Source: Alphaproteobacteria bacterium CG_4_9_14_3_um_filter_47_13 (GTDB taxonomy: Bacteria; Pseudomonadota; Alphaproteobacteria; Micavibrionales; Micavibrionaceae). Taken from it: DNA of 41,272 nt. Shown here piece after piece: positions 8,677 through 15,613 of this stretch (positions are counted from its first letter, which is position 1; each line of letters begins with the position of its first letter). The stretch spans positions 1-41,272 of the forward strand of contig PFTR01000088.1 in the NCBI GenBank assembly GCA_002789675.1. Direction: 5' to 3'. The position numbers were made by a program, and so were the translations under genes. The notes beneath the pieces were generated by a model, which was not told the DNA's origin, searched no databases, and worked only from the letters and a program-made list of their open reading frames with translations.

Positions 8677-9333
8677 TTATTTTTCGCCATACATGCGCTG
8701 GAAACCCTGCGTAACTTTGGCAACAAAAGAAGGGTCACGGTCACGATAATAGCGGGGATCGCGCATCATTTCCCCCAGATCGCCTTCACTGATTTCCGCA
8801 CCGGATAATTCCGGTTTTACGCTAATTCCCGGCTCCTGCCCTTTCATCATACGATGCAGTGCCATAACCCCTTCAAATGAGTTAGAGAGGCTTGCCAGTA
8901 CTTCCGGCGGCAGATTTTTTTTACCGTAGGCCAGAAGCTGGCGCGAGACTTCCTGCCATTTTTCTTCTCCGCCAAAAGCTGCCACCAATCTTTCAACTTC
9001 ACGATCCGCTTTAAATTCCTGCGCAAAACCTAAAATCATCGGCACAAATTTTTCGGCGGCCAGATCATAAACCGCCTGGACCTGTTCCAGCGTAAAACCA
9101 TTGTCAAAAAGCTTTTGGTTCACGTCCTGGTCGGCGGCAAAAAGACCATGGCTTGTATCAACCTGATACTCGTCCACACTGGCAGGCGGACGCGGCATGG
9201 AAGACATCCGGCGTTCCAGTTCAAGATACGATTGCAATAAAGCGTCCGTACGCAGTGCGCCGGTTTGCGGGTCACGAAACTTTTCCGGTATTTCTGTTCT
9301 CTGGTTTTGTTCTATCGGTAATAAGTCATTCAT
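8677..9333 (-). CDS. Phage capsid assembly (scaffold-like) protein
   Basis: 218 residues, acidic and helical. The N-terminus IPEKFRDPQTGALRTDALLQSY and the C-terminal block RDPRYYRDRDPSFVAKV, then GFQRMYG, are typical of scaffold/capsid-assembly proteins of T7-like phages and related prophages. The pattern is a charged rod with a compact capsid-binding end. In a phage it would guide assembly of the procapsid and then leave. The ribosome site AAGGAG is clear. It is the last gene of the remnant operon; the major capsid gene that normally follows is missing and a terminator comes instead, so its usual partner is absent from the window. Confidence 0.72.
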   Translation of the reverse strand: MNDLLPIEQNQRTEIPEKFRDPQTGALRTDALLQSYLELERRMSSMPRPPASVDEYQVDTSHGLFAADQDVNQKLFDNGFTLEQVQAVYDLAAEKFVPMILGFAQEFKADREVERLVAAFGGEEKWQEVSRQLLAYGKKNLPPEVLASLSNSFEGVMALHRMMKGQEPGISVKPELSGAEISEGDLGEMMRDPRYYRDRDPSFVAKVTQGFQRMYGEK

Positions 9334-9364
9334 CGTTTTTTCTCCTTAAGGTTAAAAAATTTAT

Positions 9365-9634
9365 TCACACGCCCCGCCCTGCACTGATAAGCCGCAGGAT
9401 ATGTGCAACGAGAGCACGCTGTCCTTCGGCATAGCGGATTTGCTCATCCGTACTTTCGGCACTATAGGCACGCATGAAGGCAATCATCTGCAAATGCGCA
9501 AGCACCCTGCCGCCATCTTCGGTAGAAAAAAGCCGCGCATAGGCCTTTTCAATCTGTTGCCGCTCGATACGCGTAATATCGGGCAGCTCAAATACCGGCT
9601 TGTTCTTTTTCTGTCTTATTCGATTCAGAAACAT
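9365..9634 (-). CDS. Bbp19-like phage protein
   Basis: 89 residues from ATG 9634, which has AGGAG 8 nt upstream; a start at 9664 lacks one. The core YARLFSTEDGGRVLAHL, then ALVAHILRLI, matches the small helical Bbp19-type phage family found between portal and scaffold in podovirus-like prophages. Its role is not established. The start lies 47 nt inside the portal gene, a translational overlap usual in phage operons. Confidence 0.65.
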   Translation of the reverse strand: MFLNRIRQKKNKPVFELPDITRIERQQIEKAYARLFSTEDGGRVLAHLQMIAFMRAYSAESTDEQIRYAEGQRALVAHILRLISAGRGV

Positions 9635-11162
9635 TTTTTTGCTCCTCCATATTGTCTGTTTCATTTATAATAGGGGGCATCGCCCCTTTGATCAGATCAC
9701 TCGGCACGCCAAGTGCTTCGCCGAGGAAACGCGCCGTTGCTCCAAGGTTGATCGCCGTTGTGGCCTCGCCGCCCATCCCCAGCACGGACTCGACCCAGAA
9801 TAATGTATTCTGGATATTACGCTGCCCCTGCGCCCGTGCCAGTGGCGCACGGTAATCAAGTTGCACCAGTCTTCCATCAAGATTGATATCCGGCACTTCA
9901 CCACGCCGCCGCAAAATATTAAAAGCGCGCTGAATCAATGGCGTCATTAATTCACTTTGCAAACGCCCGTATGTCGCACCGAGCAAAAGCGCCATTTCCG
10001 CGCTACGCTCCAGCACTTCGGTTGCCGTCATCCGCGCCCCGCCAATAGGCCCCAGCCTGTCCGTTAAAAGCGCATGGCGAATGCGGGCGCGGAGATCCTG
10101 TAATATAAGCTGCGATATATCAAAACGCCCCGGCATATCCAAAGGAGTCAAGCCTTTGGAACCCACCGCTTTGGGAATAATACTCCCCGGCTTTAATTCA
10201 ATATTCGCGGGATTTAAGACACCATCATCATCGGCCTGCCAGATTCCGGTAACAGCAATCGAAGCGTTTTTGAGTATAAGCTCGACAACCTTATTCGCGG
10301 TTTTGATATCCGGCAGCGCCTTCATCACTGGCGAGCGCCCGTAAATTTCTCCCGGAGCCTTCAGCCAGCGAAATGCAATCATCGGCGAACGGGGAAAACG
10401 TCCTTCCTGTAAAAGAACAGGCTGTGTACTTTCAGTCAGACACGCTTTGAAATCAAAAGCGCCTTTTTCATTGGGCAAAATACTTTCCCGCACCCCGAAT
10501 TTACGCTGCGCGTCTTGGATGCCCTCCTGCAGAATAGAAGACGGAATCTCCGCCAGCGGATAGCGCGCTTTGATTTGTGACAGGGTCAGACCCAATGTCC
10601 GGAACGAACCGGACAATGTGCCATTTATACCTTCTTCCAATACAATATCGCCAAGCGGAATAGCCGTGAATTTAAAGGCCGATAAGGCGCCCGGCTCTTC
10701 TTCCTCGAAAGCCAGCGCCGCCGTACCGCCAACAACAAGATCAAGATAGCATTGATGCATCTCGACAATAAAATTCGAGCGGTCAAAATGCGCCTGCATT
10801 GTTTTCCCTGCCTGCTCGAGAACAGGCGCCAGCGCTTCGGTTTCTCTGGCATTCAGATCAGGTCCCGGCTTCAGGCCAAACCATTGTGACCATGGCGGGG
10901 TTAAATTGCCAAGAAGACTCGCGGCCAGTTGCTCGGCGGCATCCAGTGCCGTCGCATCATAAAGATTATCATGACGACCTGATCCGGCACGTTTGCCGTT
11001 ACCAAAAGCAAAACTGTTCTGTTGCGGCAGCGCATATTCATAGGCTTCCTGCCAGAGTTGTTCCCAATTTCCGCGCTTTGCGCGTGCCATTTCATAGCAC
11101 TGCGCCAGAGCAGATAAATCCGCCTCCGGTGGCTGTCCATGCAGATTTTTTTCCCTGTCCAT
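9588..11162 (-). CDS. Phage portal (head-to-tail connecting) protein, T7 type
   Basis: 524 residues, matching the T7-like portal family in length and layout. The N-terminal helical part contains RGNWEQLWQEAYEYALP and LYDATALDAAEQLAASLL, then LTPPWSQWF. The central part has the KALPDIKTANKVVELIL stretch and RMTATEVLERSAEM. The C-terminus contains QGQRNIQNTLFWVESV and INLGATARFLGEALGVP, followed by an acidic tail. Twelve copies would form the DNA gate at one capsid vertex. The ribosome site GGGAG is 8 nt upstream. The frame is intact from end to end, with no stops or frameshift, which is notable for an element that lacks a capsid gene. Confidence 0.88.
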   Translation of the reverse strand: MDREKNLHGQPPEADLSALAQCYEMARAKRGNWEQLWQEAYEYALPQQNSFAFGNGKRAGSGRHDNLYDATALDAAEQLAASLLGNLTPPWSQWFGLKPGPDLNARETEALAPVLEQAGKTMQAHFDRSNFIVEMHQCYLDLVVGGTAALAFEEEEPGALSAFKFTAIPLGDIVLEEGINGTLSGSFRTLGLTLSQIKARYPLAEIPSSILQEGIQDAQRKFGVRESILPNEKGAFDFKACLTESTQPVLLQEGRFPRSPMIAFRWLKAPGEIYGRSPVMKALPDIKTANKVVELILKNASIAVTGIWQADDDGVLNPANIELKPGSIIPKAVGSKGLTPLDMPGRFDISQLILQDLRARIRHALLTDRLGPIGGARMTATEVLERSAEMALLLGATYGRLQSELMTPLIQRAFNILRRRGEVPDINLDGRLVQLDYRAPLARAQGQRNIQNTLFWVESVLGMGGEATTAINLGATARFLGEALGVPSDLIKGAMPPIINETDNMEEQKNVSESNKTEKEQAGI

Positions 11163-11164
11163 AC

Positions 11165-11470
11165 TTATTCTCCCAGCAAAGTTTTACGATTTTGGGAAGT
11201 CACTGTTTGTGAAAGCAGACCGCTAAATCCTGTCAGAACTGTTCCCAGACGTCCGCGACTACGGCGTAACAGATTATCCTCCCGCGCCAGACGCTGCGCT
11301 TCTTCATTGCCGGCACTTTCGGGAATTGTGTTATTCTGATCTATATGGTCAGCAATCGGCGTTGTGCTTGTGGTTGCCATCGGAGCTGCCGGAATTGGCG
11401 CAGCAGGAATAGTATAAATAACAGGCTGCTGCACCTGCGGAATTTCAGGACGTGATGTTAGGCTACCCAT
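11165..11470 (-). CDS. Small Pro/Ala-rich phage-operon protein
   Basis: 101 residues. The first half is low-complexity Pro/Ala/Thr (PAAPIPAAPMATTSTTP). The second half is a conserved-looking block, LAREDNLLRRSRGRLGTVL, then LLSQTVTSQNRKTLLGE. I recall similar RGRxGT...RKTLLGE proteins upstream of podovirus portal genes, but their function is not known to me. It has a strong ribosome site (AAGGAG), its start overlaps the end of the preceding gene by 8 nt, and its stop lies 2 nt before the portal ATG. Confidence 0.65.
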   Translation of the reverse strand: MGSLTSRPEIPQVQQPVIYTIPAAPIPAAPMATTSTTPIADHIDQNNTIPESAGNEEAQRLAREDNLLRRSRGRLGTVLTGFSGLLSQTVTSQNRKTLLGE

Positions 11471-11882
11471 AGAATATCTCCTTTTTATGATTGTCTTTTT
11501 GCAAATGGCAATAAAGTTGCCACGGGGTCAGAATAAAAAAACTGTGCAGGCCAAAAACTCTTTTAACGGCCTCGACACAAGTAAAGAAAGCCAGCGGCAC
11601 AGGCTTTTGACGCGAATGATCCACAGGAGCCTGCACCACTTTCTGTCCGCGCCCCCGTAGCCATGCCGGTAAATCAAATGTCACCGGAATATGACCGTGA
11701 ACGCGCAGATCCGTATAGTTCAGCATCGGATCAAAAGACAGCCAGCATTGCCCGTCATTCATAATCACGAAGCAGTGCCGGAATCCGGGGCGCAGAAATT
11801 TCAGCCACGGCCTGTCGGCCTGTCCACTAAAAACCACCCATGCCTTTATGGTTGGTCCGGAATCACGTAAACAGCCGCTCAT
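11463..11882 (-). CDS. Phage-operon protein with possible permuted papain-like His/Cys pair
   Basis: 139 residues. There is a His in the strand RHCFVIMND (about 35-43), and later a Cys at the start of a helix, FFTCVEAVKRVFGL (about 99-112), followed by TPWQLYCHL. The order His-strand then Cys-helix resembles circularly permuted NlpC/P60 or papain-like folds, which would suggest a peptidase or amidase acting on the cell wall. This is inference from two motifs, and a non-enzymatic role is equally possible. Its ATG overlaps the preceding stop (ATGA-type, 4 nt), so the two are translationally coupled. Confidence 0.55.
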   Translation of the reverse strand: MSGCLRDSGPTIKAWVVFSGQADRPWLKFLRPGFRHCFVIMNDGQCWLSFDPMLNYTDLRVHGHIPVTFDLPAWLRGRGQKVVQAPVDHSRQKPVPLAFFTCVEAVKRVFGLHSFFILTPWQLYCHLQKDNHKKEIFYG

Positions 11883-12274
11883 AAATGCCCCCTGCAGGAA
11901 ACAGGGGGATGGACAAGCCCCTTGCTCACCAGCACCATCTCGATCATCCCCAGCGCCTCAATCCATAATTGATGGGCGCGACGCTCTTTTATGCGATCGG
12001 GATCAGGCGGCAGCAAACGCCGCCCGTAATGACGCAGCACCAGCGCGTGATCCATGCGCAATTCACGCTTGCGATACAGCCGATCCAGAATTTTTAAAAT
12101 GTCCAGAGGCTCACAAGGTCGTGGATAAAGTCCCAGCCCCATGGCAAAGCGTGCCCCCTCCTCCCGTGCCTGCTGTGCCTGAATGAACCAGAACCACGCC
12201 TCTTCCGCGCTGACAAAGGGAATCGTCTCGATTTCCGCTTGCGATTTTGGTGTATAATGATCTTTTTGTGTCAT
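11879..12274 (-). CDS. Conserved hypothetical protein, first gene of phage operon
   Basis: 131 residues from ATG 12274; the longer frame to 12319 runs through the operator region and is not preferred. The body is a helical, Arg-rich domain: FVSAEEAWFWFIQAQQAREE, then RPCEPLDILKILDRLYRKRE, MDHALVLRHYGRR and KERRAHQLWIEALGMIEMVL. I recall this pattern from alphaproteobacterial genomes beside HTH regulators of the kind found at 12427, but I know of no assigned function. It is the promoter-proximal gene and the likely direct target of control by the divergent regulator and LexA. Confidence 0.65.
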   Translation of the reverse strand: MTQKDHYTPKSQAEIETIPFVSAEEAWFWFIQAQQAREEGARFAMGLGLYPRPCEPLDILKILDRLYRKRELRMDHALVLRHYGRRLLPPDPDRIKERRAHQLWIEALGMIEMVLVSKGLVHPPVSCRGHL

Positions 12275-12300
12275 ATTCAATATTCCCGCACATCTTTTTT

Positions 12301-12336
12301 GTTCTCTTTTTGAACACAAATGTTCTCTTTATGTTC
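12301..12336. promoter_or_regulatory. LexA (SOS) box and phased GTTC/GAAC half-sites
   Basis: GTTC at 12322-12325 and GTTC at 12333-12336 are exactly 7 nt apart, the direct-repeat SOS box of alphaproteobacteria. Upstream, GTTC at 12301 and GAAC at 12312 form an inverted pair, also with 7 nt between. The four half-sites fall every 10-11 bp, so they lie on one face of the helix. They sit in the divergent region between 12274 and 12427 and could serve LexA, the local HTH protein, or both. Confidence 0.7.
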
Positions 12337-12426
12337 TGAATATGCCGGATATTTGGAATCGTGTCAACAACTAAATAGGATTTTTTTCCTGTTTACCTGC
12401 GCATTTAAAAATGGGAGCATAATCCT

Positions 12427-12660
12427 ATGTTTTCTCATGATGAAATATGGCAGGCGATTGACCGCCTTGCACAGCGCCACGGTTACTCCGCATCAGGCCT
12501 TGCCAGACAGGCCGGACTTGACCCCACCACCTTCAATAAAAGCAAACGCATCAGCGCCGATGGCAAACCACGCTGGCCTTCCACAGAAAGCCTTTCCAAA
12601 ATTCTGACCGTAACAGGAGAAGATGTGACAACGTTTTTCAGGTCAGACCATCCTTCTTAA
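12427..12660 (+). CDS. Short HTH regulator (S24-type repressor N-terminal domain only)
   Basis: 77 residues that match the DNA-binding end of alphaproteobacterial phage-type S24 repressors: IWQAIDRLAQRHGYSASGLA, then RQAGLDPTTFNKSKR and PRWPSTESLSKIL. These repressors usually run to more than 200 residues, with a C-terminal S24 (LexA-like) self-cleaving domain. Here a stop follows at 12660 and no S24 sequence is seen after it in any frame. The protein may be a naturally short DNA-binding form or a truncated one. A ribosome site GGGAG lies about 10 nt upstream. It probably controls the divergent phage operon. Confidence 0.82.
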   Translation: MFSHDEIWQAIDRLAQRHGYSASGLARQAGLDPTTFNKSKRISADGKPRWPSTESLSKILTVTGEDVTTFFRSDHPS

Positions 12661-12702
12661 AGCACATACAAAGTCATTAAAATAAATATTGTTTTCTATT
12701 AA

Positions 12703-12849
12703 TACGCCGATCCGGATGGTCTTGATGTCGATGGTTTATGGTTTGACGATAACCGTACTTCAAACGGGACAAAAGACGCGCTGGATTTTCATTGGAAAAT
12801 CCCGGGAGAATCTGTTTTTGGCATGGATCGCCCTATAATTCATAAATGA
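12703..12849 (+). pseudogene. Gene fragment, 48 codons without start
   Basis: An open frame just after a stop codon reads like a genuine protein piece: ADPDGLDVDGLWFDDN, later KDALDFHWKIPGES and FGMDRP. It has no start codon or ribosome site. Composition (Asp/Gly/Trp-rich) suggests an extracellular or surface protein. The parent family is not recognised. The fragment ends at the left arm of an inverted repeat. Confidence 0.4.
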
Positions 12850-12885
12850 ATTCAGGCGATGACGATGTCTTGATATTTATGAATT
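12837..12885. repeat. 11-bp perfect inverted repeat
   Basis: AATTCATAAAT (12837-12847) and ATTTATGAATT (12875-12885) are exact complements 27 nt apart. The stem is A+T-rich, without a T-tract, so it is not an evident terminator. It marks the end of the 12703 gene fragment. Confidence 0.55.
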
Positions 12886-12936
12886 CTTCTATATTATGTT
12901 AAAATTGGGGTTCATATGAAGGAACCGTATAGAGTC

Positions 12937-12974
12937 AAAAAAAAGAAGAGGCTGGTTCTGTGCCAGCCTCTTCT
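12937..12974 (-). terminator. Terminator of the 57-residue gene
   Basis: A perfect 12-bp stem, AGAAGAGGCTGG/CCAGCCTCTTCT (12944-12955/12963-12974), has a 7-nt loop and a run of T on the minus strand to 12937. It begins 7 nt after the stop of the minus-strand small gene. Confidence 0.88.
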
Positions 12975-12980
12975 CTTTTC

Positions 12981-13154
12981 TTAATGCCGTCTATCTGCAA
13001 GATTAATGACATCACATCCGGCAAAATGTGCCAGATGATCTTCCCAGACTATAGTAGCATGTGCCTTTTTTCCGATCCGGTCTGCATAGTCCAGAAAATT
13101 TATAACATTTTCGCCGTTATGGTGGTCTTCTTCAAAAGTAATTTCTATAAACAT
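12981..13154 (-). CDS. Small hypothetical protein, 57 residues
   Basis: ATG at 13154 is preceded by AGGGAGAC 5 nt upstream, and the stop at 12983-12981 is followed at once by a strong terminator, so this is very likely a true gene. The sequence starts MFIEITFEEDHHNGENVIN and ends AGCDVINLADRRH. It is acidic, His-rich (six His), with alternating beta-like strands, and no signal peptide or membrane helix. The His/Asp/Glu content would allow metal binding but no defined site is visible. No family is recognised. Confidence 0.72.
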   Translation of the reverse strand: MFIEITFEEDHHNGENVINFLDYADRIGKKAHATIVWEDHLAHFAGCDVINLADRRH

Positions 13155-13464
13155 TTTAGTCTCCCTGCTGTTATTTTATGACTGTTTTTTGTTTTAATTC
13201 GTAACTTATGAAAACAAATTAACATTATTTTAATTATTATGTCAAAATTTATTTGTAGGAAATTATTCCTTTACAGGAATTCTGGCTTCAGCCACGCTTT
13301 TCCATGGATAATTTATTTTATTTACATAGATTTTACGAAGATCTACCCGAACCAGTTGTCCGCGTTGATACGATCCGGCAAAGACTGGTGCAAACAGAAG
13401 ACAACAAATAAACTGTGTTTCTTTCGACGGTTTTGTGGGTTAAAAAGAAGAAAAGGAAGAAAAT
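13155..13464. other. A+T-rich gene-poor interval with a gene fragment
   Basis: 310 nt without a convincing gene. The first 100 nt are very A+T-rich and must hold the promoter of the minus-strand small gene. From 13259 to 13411 a plus-strand frame without a good start reads like a protein end (MDNLFYLHRFYEDLPEPVVR, then TIRQRLVQTEDNK). It has an internal ATG at 13304 but no ribosome site. It may be the remains of a gene removed upstream of pyrE. Confidence 0.4.
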
Positions 13465-14130
13465 ATGATCCGGAATAAAGCTGCAAGACTTCTACTAGAA
13501 ACAAAATCTGTTCTTTTCAATGCCAACGAACCTTTTCAATATGCCTCGGGAAATTATGGTCCGGTTTACGTTGATTGCCGCCGCCCGCTTTCTTTTCCGG
13601 CAGCACGGGATACCTTAATGGAAATGGCGGTCTCTCTGTTACAGGATGAAATAGGTACAGAAAATATTGATATCATAGCCGGCGCGGAGACCGCCGGCAT
13701 TCCTTATGGCGCTCTCATTGCCGACCGGATGAAAAAGCCTTTGATCTATGTCCGCAAAAAAGCCAAAGGACACGGACGCATGGGGCAGATTGAAGGGCAT
13801 TTTGAAGAAGGCAGTCATCCGCACGTCATTTTAACCGAAGATCTCCAGAATTTTGGTCACAGCAAGAGTATTTTTATCGAGGCGCTGCGCAAGGCAGGAG
13901 CAACAATTTCGCATTTCTTTGTCCTTTTTGATTATGGCATTCGCCCTGATGTGGCCAAAGACAACGAAGCCATGGGACTGACGCAGCATTCCTTATGCAA
14001 CTGGCATGATGTGCTGACAGAGGCACGGCAGGAAAACTATTTTGACAAAGCAACGCTGGATTCGGTAGAGGCCTATCTGAATGACCCCGAAGGCTGGTCT
14101 CTGGCCAGACAAAAGGAACAGGCACAATGA
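13465..14130 (+). CDS. pyrE: Orotate phosphoribosyltransferase (divergent)
   Basis: A 221-residue type I phosphoribosyltransferase that joins orotate and PRPP to give orotidine 5'-phosphate in pyrimidine synthesis. The orotate-binding front FQYASGNYGPVYVDCRR (24-40) and the catalytic-loop motif RKKAKGHG (97-104) are clear. The PRPP loop reads TEDLQNFGHS (124-133) where most OPRTs have VEDVxTxGxS: the acidic pair is kept but the usual Thr is replaced. The C-terminus after residue 190 is acidic and helical. AAGGAAG precedes the start. NadK follows with a 4-nt overlap. Assignment as OPRT is good; retained activity with the changed loop is assumed. Confidence 0.85.
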   Translation: MIRNKAARLLLETKSVLFNANEPFQYASGNYGPVYVDCRRPLSFPAARDTLMEMAVSLLQDEIGTENIDIIAGAETAGIPYGALIADRMKKPLIYVRKKAKGHGRMGQIEGHFEEGSHPHVILTEDLQNFGHSKSIFIEALRKAGATISHFFVLFDYGIRPDVAKDNEAMGLTQHSLCNWHDVLTEARQENYFDKATLDSVEAYLNDPEGWSLARQKEQAQ

Positions 14131-14885
14131 AAATCCATTTCTATTGTGCCGACACCGAAGAAGCCGCGCAAGCCTGCCGGGATCTGGAAGCCGCCCATGG
14201 ACAACATACAGCCGAAGAAGCAGGGCTTATTATTGCCCTCGGCGGTGACGGCACATTACTCGAAGCCCTGCATCTCTATCATAAGCTGGAAAAACCGTTT
14301 TATGGTATGAATAAAGGCTCTGTCGGGTTTCTGCTCAACCCCTACCGCGCCGAAGATCTTGATAAACGCCTGACCCATACTCAAAGCGTCACACTGCACC
14401 CCTTGGAAATGACCGCGCTTACGCAAGACGGAAAAACTATCGAAAGTCTTGCCTTTAACGAAGTGTCGCTCCTGCGCCAGCGTCATCACGCCGCACGAAT
14501 CGGTATTTGTGTAGATGATATCGAACGCCTTCCCGAGCTTGTCTGTGATGGTGTTCTGGTGGCAACTCCCGCTGGAAGTACCGCCTATAATCTTTCTACC
14601 CACGGGCCGATTATCCCGCTTTCTGCCAATGTTCTGGCACTTACCCCCATCAGCGCCTATCGTCCCCGCCGCTGGCGCGGTGCGCTTTTACCCCATCATG
14701 CCCATATCCGTTTTGAAATTCTTGACCCTTCCAAACGTCCCGTCAGCGCTACCGCCGACACAACAGAAGTCCGCGATGTCATACAGGTTGATATCCGCGA
14801 ATCCCGCTCGGCCTCCGCCACGCTCCTCTTTGATCCCGATCACAATCTGGAAGAGCGGATTTTGAAAGAGCAGTTTTTGCCTTAA
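14127..14885 (+). CDS. nadK: NAD kinase
   Basis: A 252-residue ATP-NAD kinase that phosphorylates the 2'-OH of NAD's adenosine ribose to make NADP. It has the catalytic GGDGTLLEAL motif (39-48, D41), the NE pair in FNEVSL (N111-E112), and the glycine-rich DGVLVATPAGSTAYNLS block. Its ATG overlaps the pyrE stop by 4 nt, so the two are coupled. Its stop overlaps the stop of the convergent glycosylase gene by 4 nt, leaving no room for an intergenic terminator. Length and motifs are normal for the short alphaproteobacterial form. Confidence 0.95.
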   Translation: MKIHFYCADTEEAAQACRDLEAAHGQHTAEEAGLIIALGGDGTLLEALHLYHKLEKPFYGMNKGSVGFLLNPYRAEDLDKRLTHTQSVTLHPLEMTALTQDGKTIESLAFNEVSLLRQRHHAARIGICVDDIERLPELVCDGVLVATPAGSTAYNLSTHGPIIPLSANVLALTPISAYRPRRWRGALLPHHAHIRFEILDPSKRPVSATADTTEVRDVIQVDIRESRSASATLLFDPDHNLEERILKEQFLP

Positions 14886-15505
14886 CCCATCGCTTTCAAA
14901 TGCCACAACAACAAAGAAGCCGCTGTGCGGTAGGGGGCAAAACGCTCCCCTTCGCGTAACGTCATATCAAAATCAGGACGCTGCGCTTGTCCAAGATAAC
15001 GGCGCAGCCCTTCCTGTATTCCCAGATCCCCTGCCGGCCAGACATCAGGGCGGGCAAGGCAGAACATCAGGAATATTTCCGCACTCCACGCCCCGAACCC
15101 TTTCAGAGCCATCACAGCGGCAGAGACCTCTTCATCCGAAAGGCTTTCAAGTGCCAGCGGATCAAAACATTTTGTCTCGATGACCTCCGCCAGATCCAGA
15201 ATATAGCGCGCTTTCTGGCAGCTTAGACCCAGCGCCCGCAAATCCTCCGGTGTCTGAGTCAGAACAAAGCGCGGAGAAACCTCTGTTACGCCTTCCTGAA
15301 AACGCCGCCAGAGGGATGAGGCGGCCTGCACAGAAACCTGCTGACCAATAACAATCCGCACCAGACCGGAAAAGCCTGCGCCGATATATTCGCGTTCAAA
15401 ATCCCCGGGGGTCAGCCCCCACGCGCTAAAAACAGAATCATTCGTCAGTAGATAAGAAAGCCCTTCATGGATCAGGGGCATCTGATGGAGATATTTTATA
15501 GACAT
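14882..15505 (-). CDS. alkA: DNA-3-methyladenine glycosylase II (AlkA-type, HhH-GPD)
   Basis: A 207-residue base-excision glycosylase without the N-terminal TBP-like domain of E. coli AlkA. IVIGQQVSVQAA lies at 51-62, the helix-hairpin-helix LKGFGAWSAEIFLMF at about 134-148, and the catalytic Asp in AGDLG (D160). It removes alkylated purines from DNA. AGGCAGGA precedes the start. It is a single gene, converging on nadK with a 4-nt overlap of stops. No Ada-type or SOS site was noticed upstream. The AlkA/MpgII group is secure, but the exact damage range is not visible. Confidence 0.9.
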   Translation of the reverse strand: MSIKYLHQMPLIHEGLSYLLTNDSVFSAWGLTPGDFEREYIGAGFSGLVRIVIGQQVSVQAASSLWRRFQEGVTEVSPRFVLTQTPEDLRALGLSCQKARYILDLAEVIETKCFDPLALESLSDEEVSAAVMALKGFGAWSAEIFLMFCLARPDVWPAGDLGIQEGLRRYLGQAQRPDFDMTLREGERFAPYRTAASLLLWHLKAMG

Positions 15506-15613
15506 GATCCTGCCTTTTGACAGATATTATTTCTGCTCTTGATACAGAGTGTCCCCCTACATAAGATCCCTGCTTTCGATACGATCGCTCAGAAGAGATG
15601 AGAATAAAAACCC

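Larger units (their letters stand above)
8628..12660. mobile_element. Podovirus-type prophage remnant
   Basis: Six tightly packed minus-strand genes (DUF, Cys/His protein, Pro-rich linker protein, portal, Bbp19-like, scaffold) diverge from an HTH regulator across a region with an SOS box. They have the order and overlaps of a phage structural operon. No terminase, major capsid, tail, lysis or integrase gene is seen, and no flanking direct repeats were recognised. The operon ends at its own terminator. It could be a decayed prophage or a domesticated, gene-transfer-agent-like fragment. Confidence 0.7.

Noticed and set aside
13239-13478. 79-residue frame running into the pyrE start
   Set aside because: Low-complexity A+T-rich translation, no ribosome site, and it overlaps the better supported pyrE gene in another frame.
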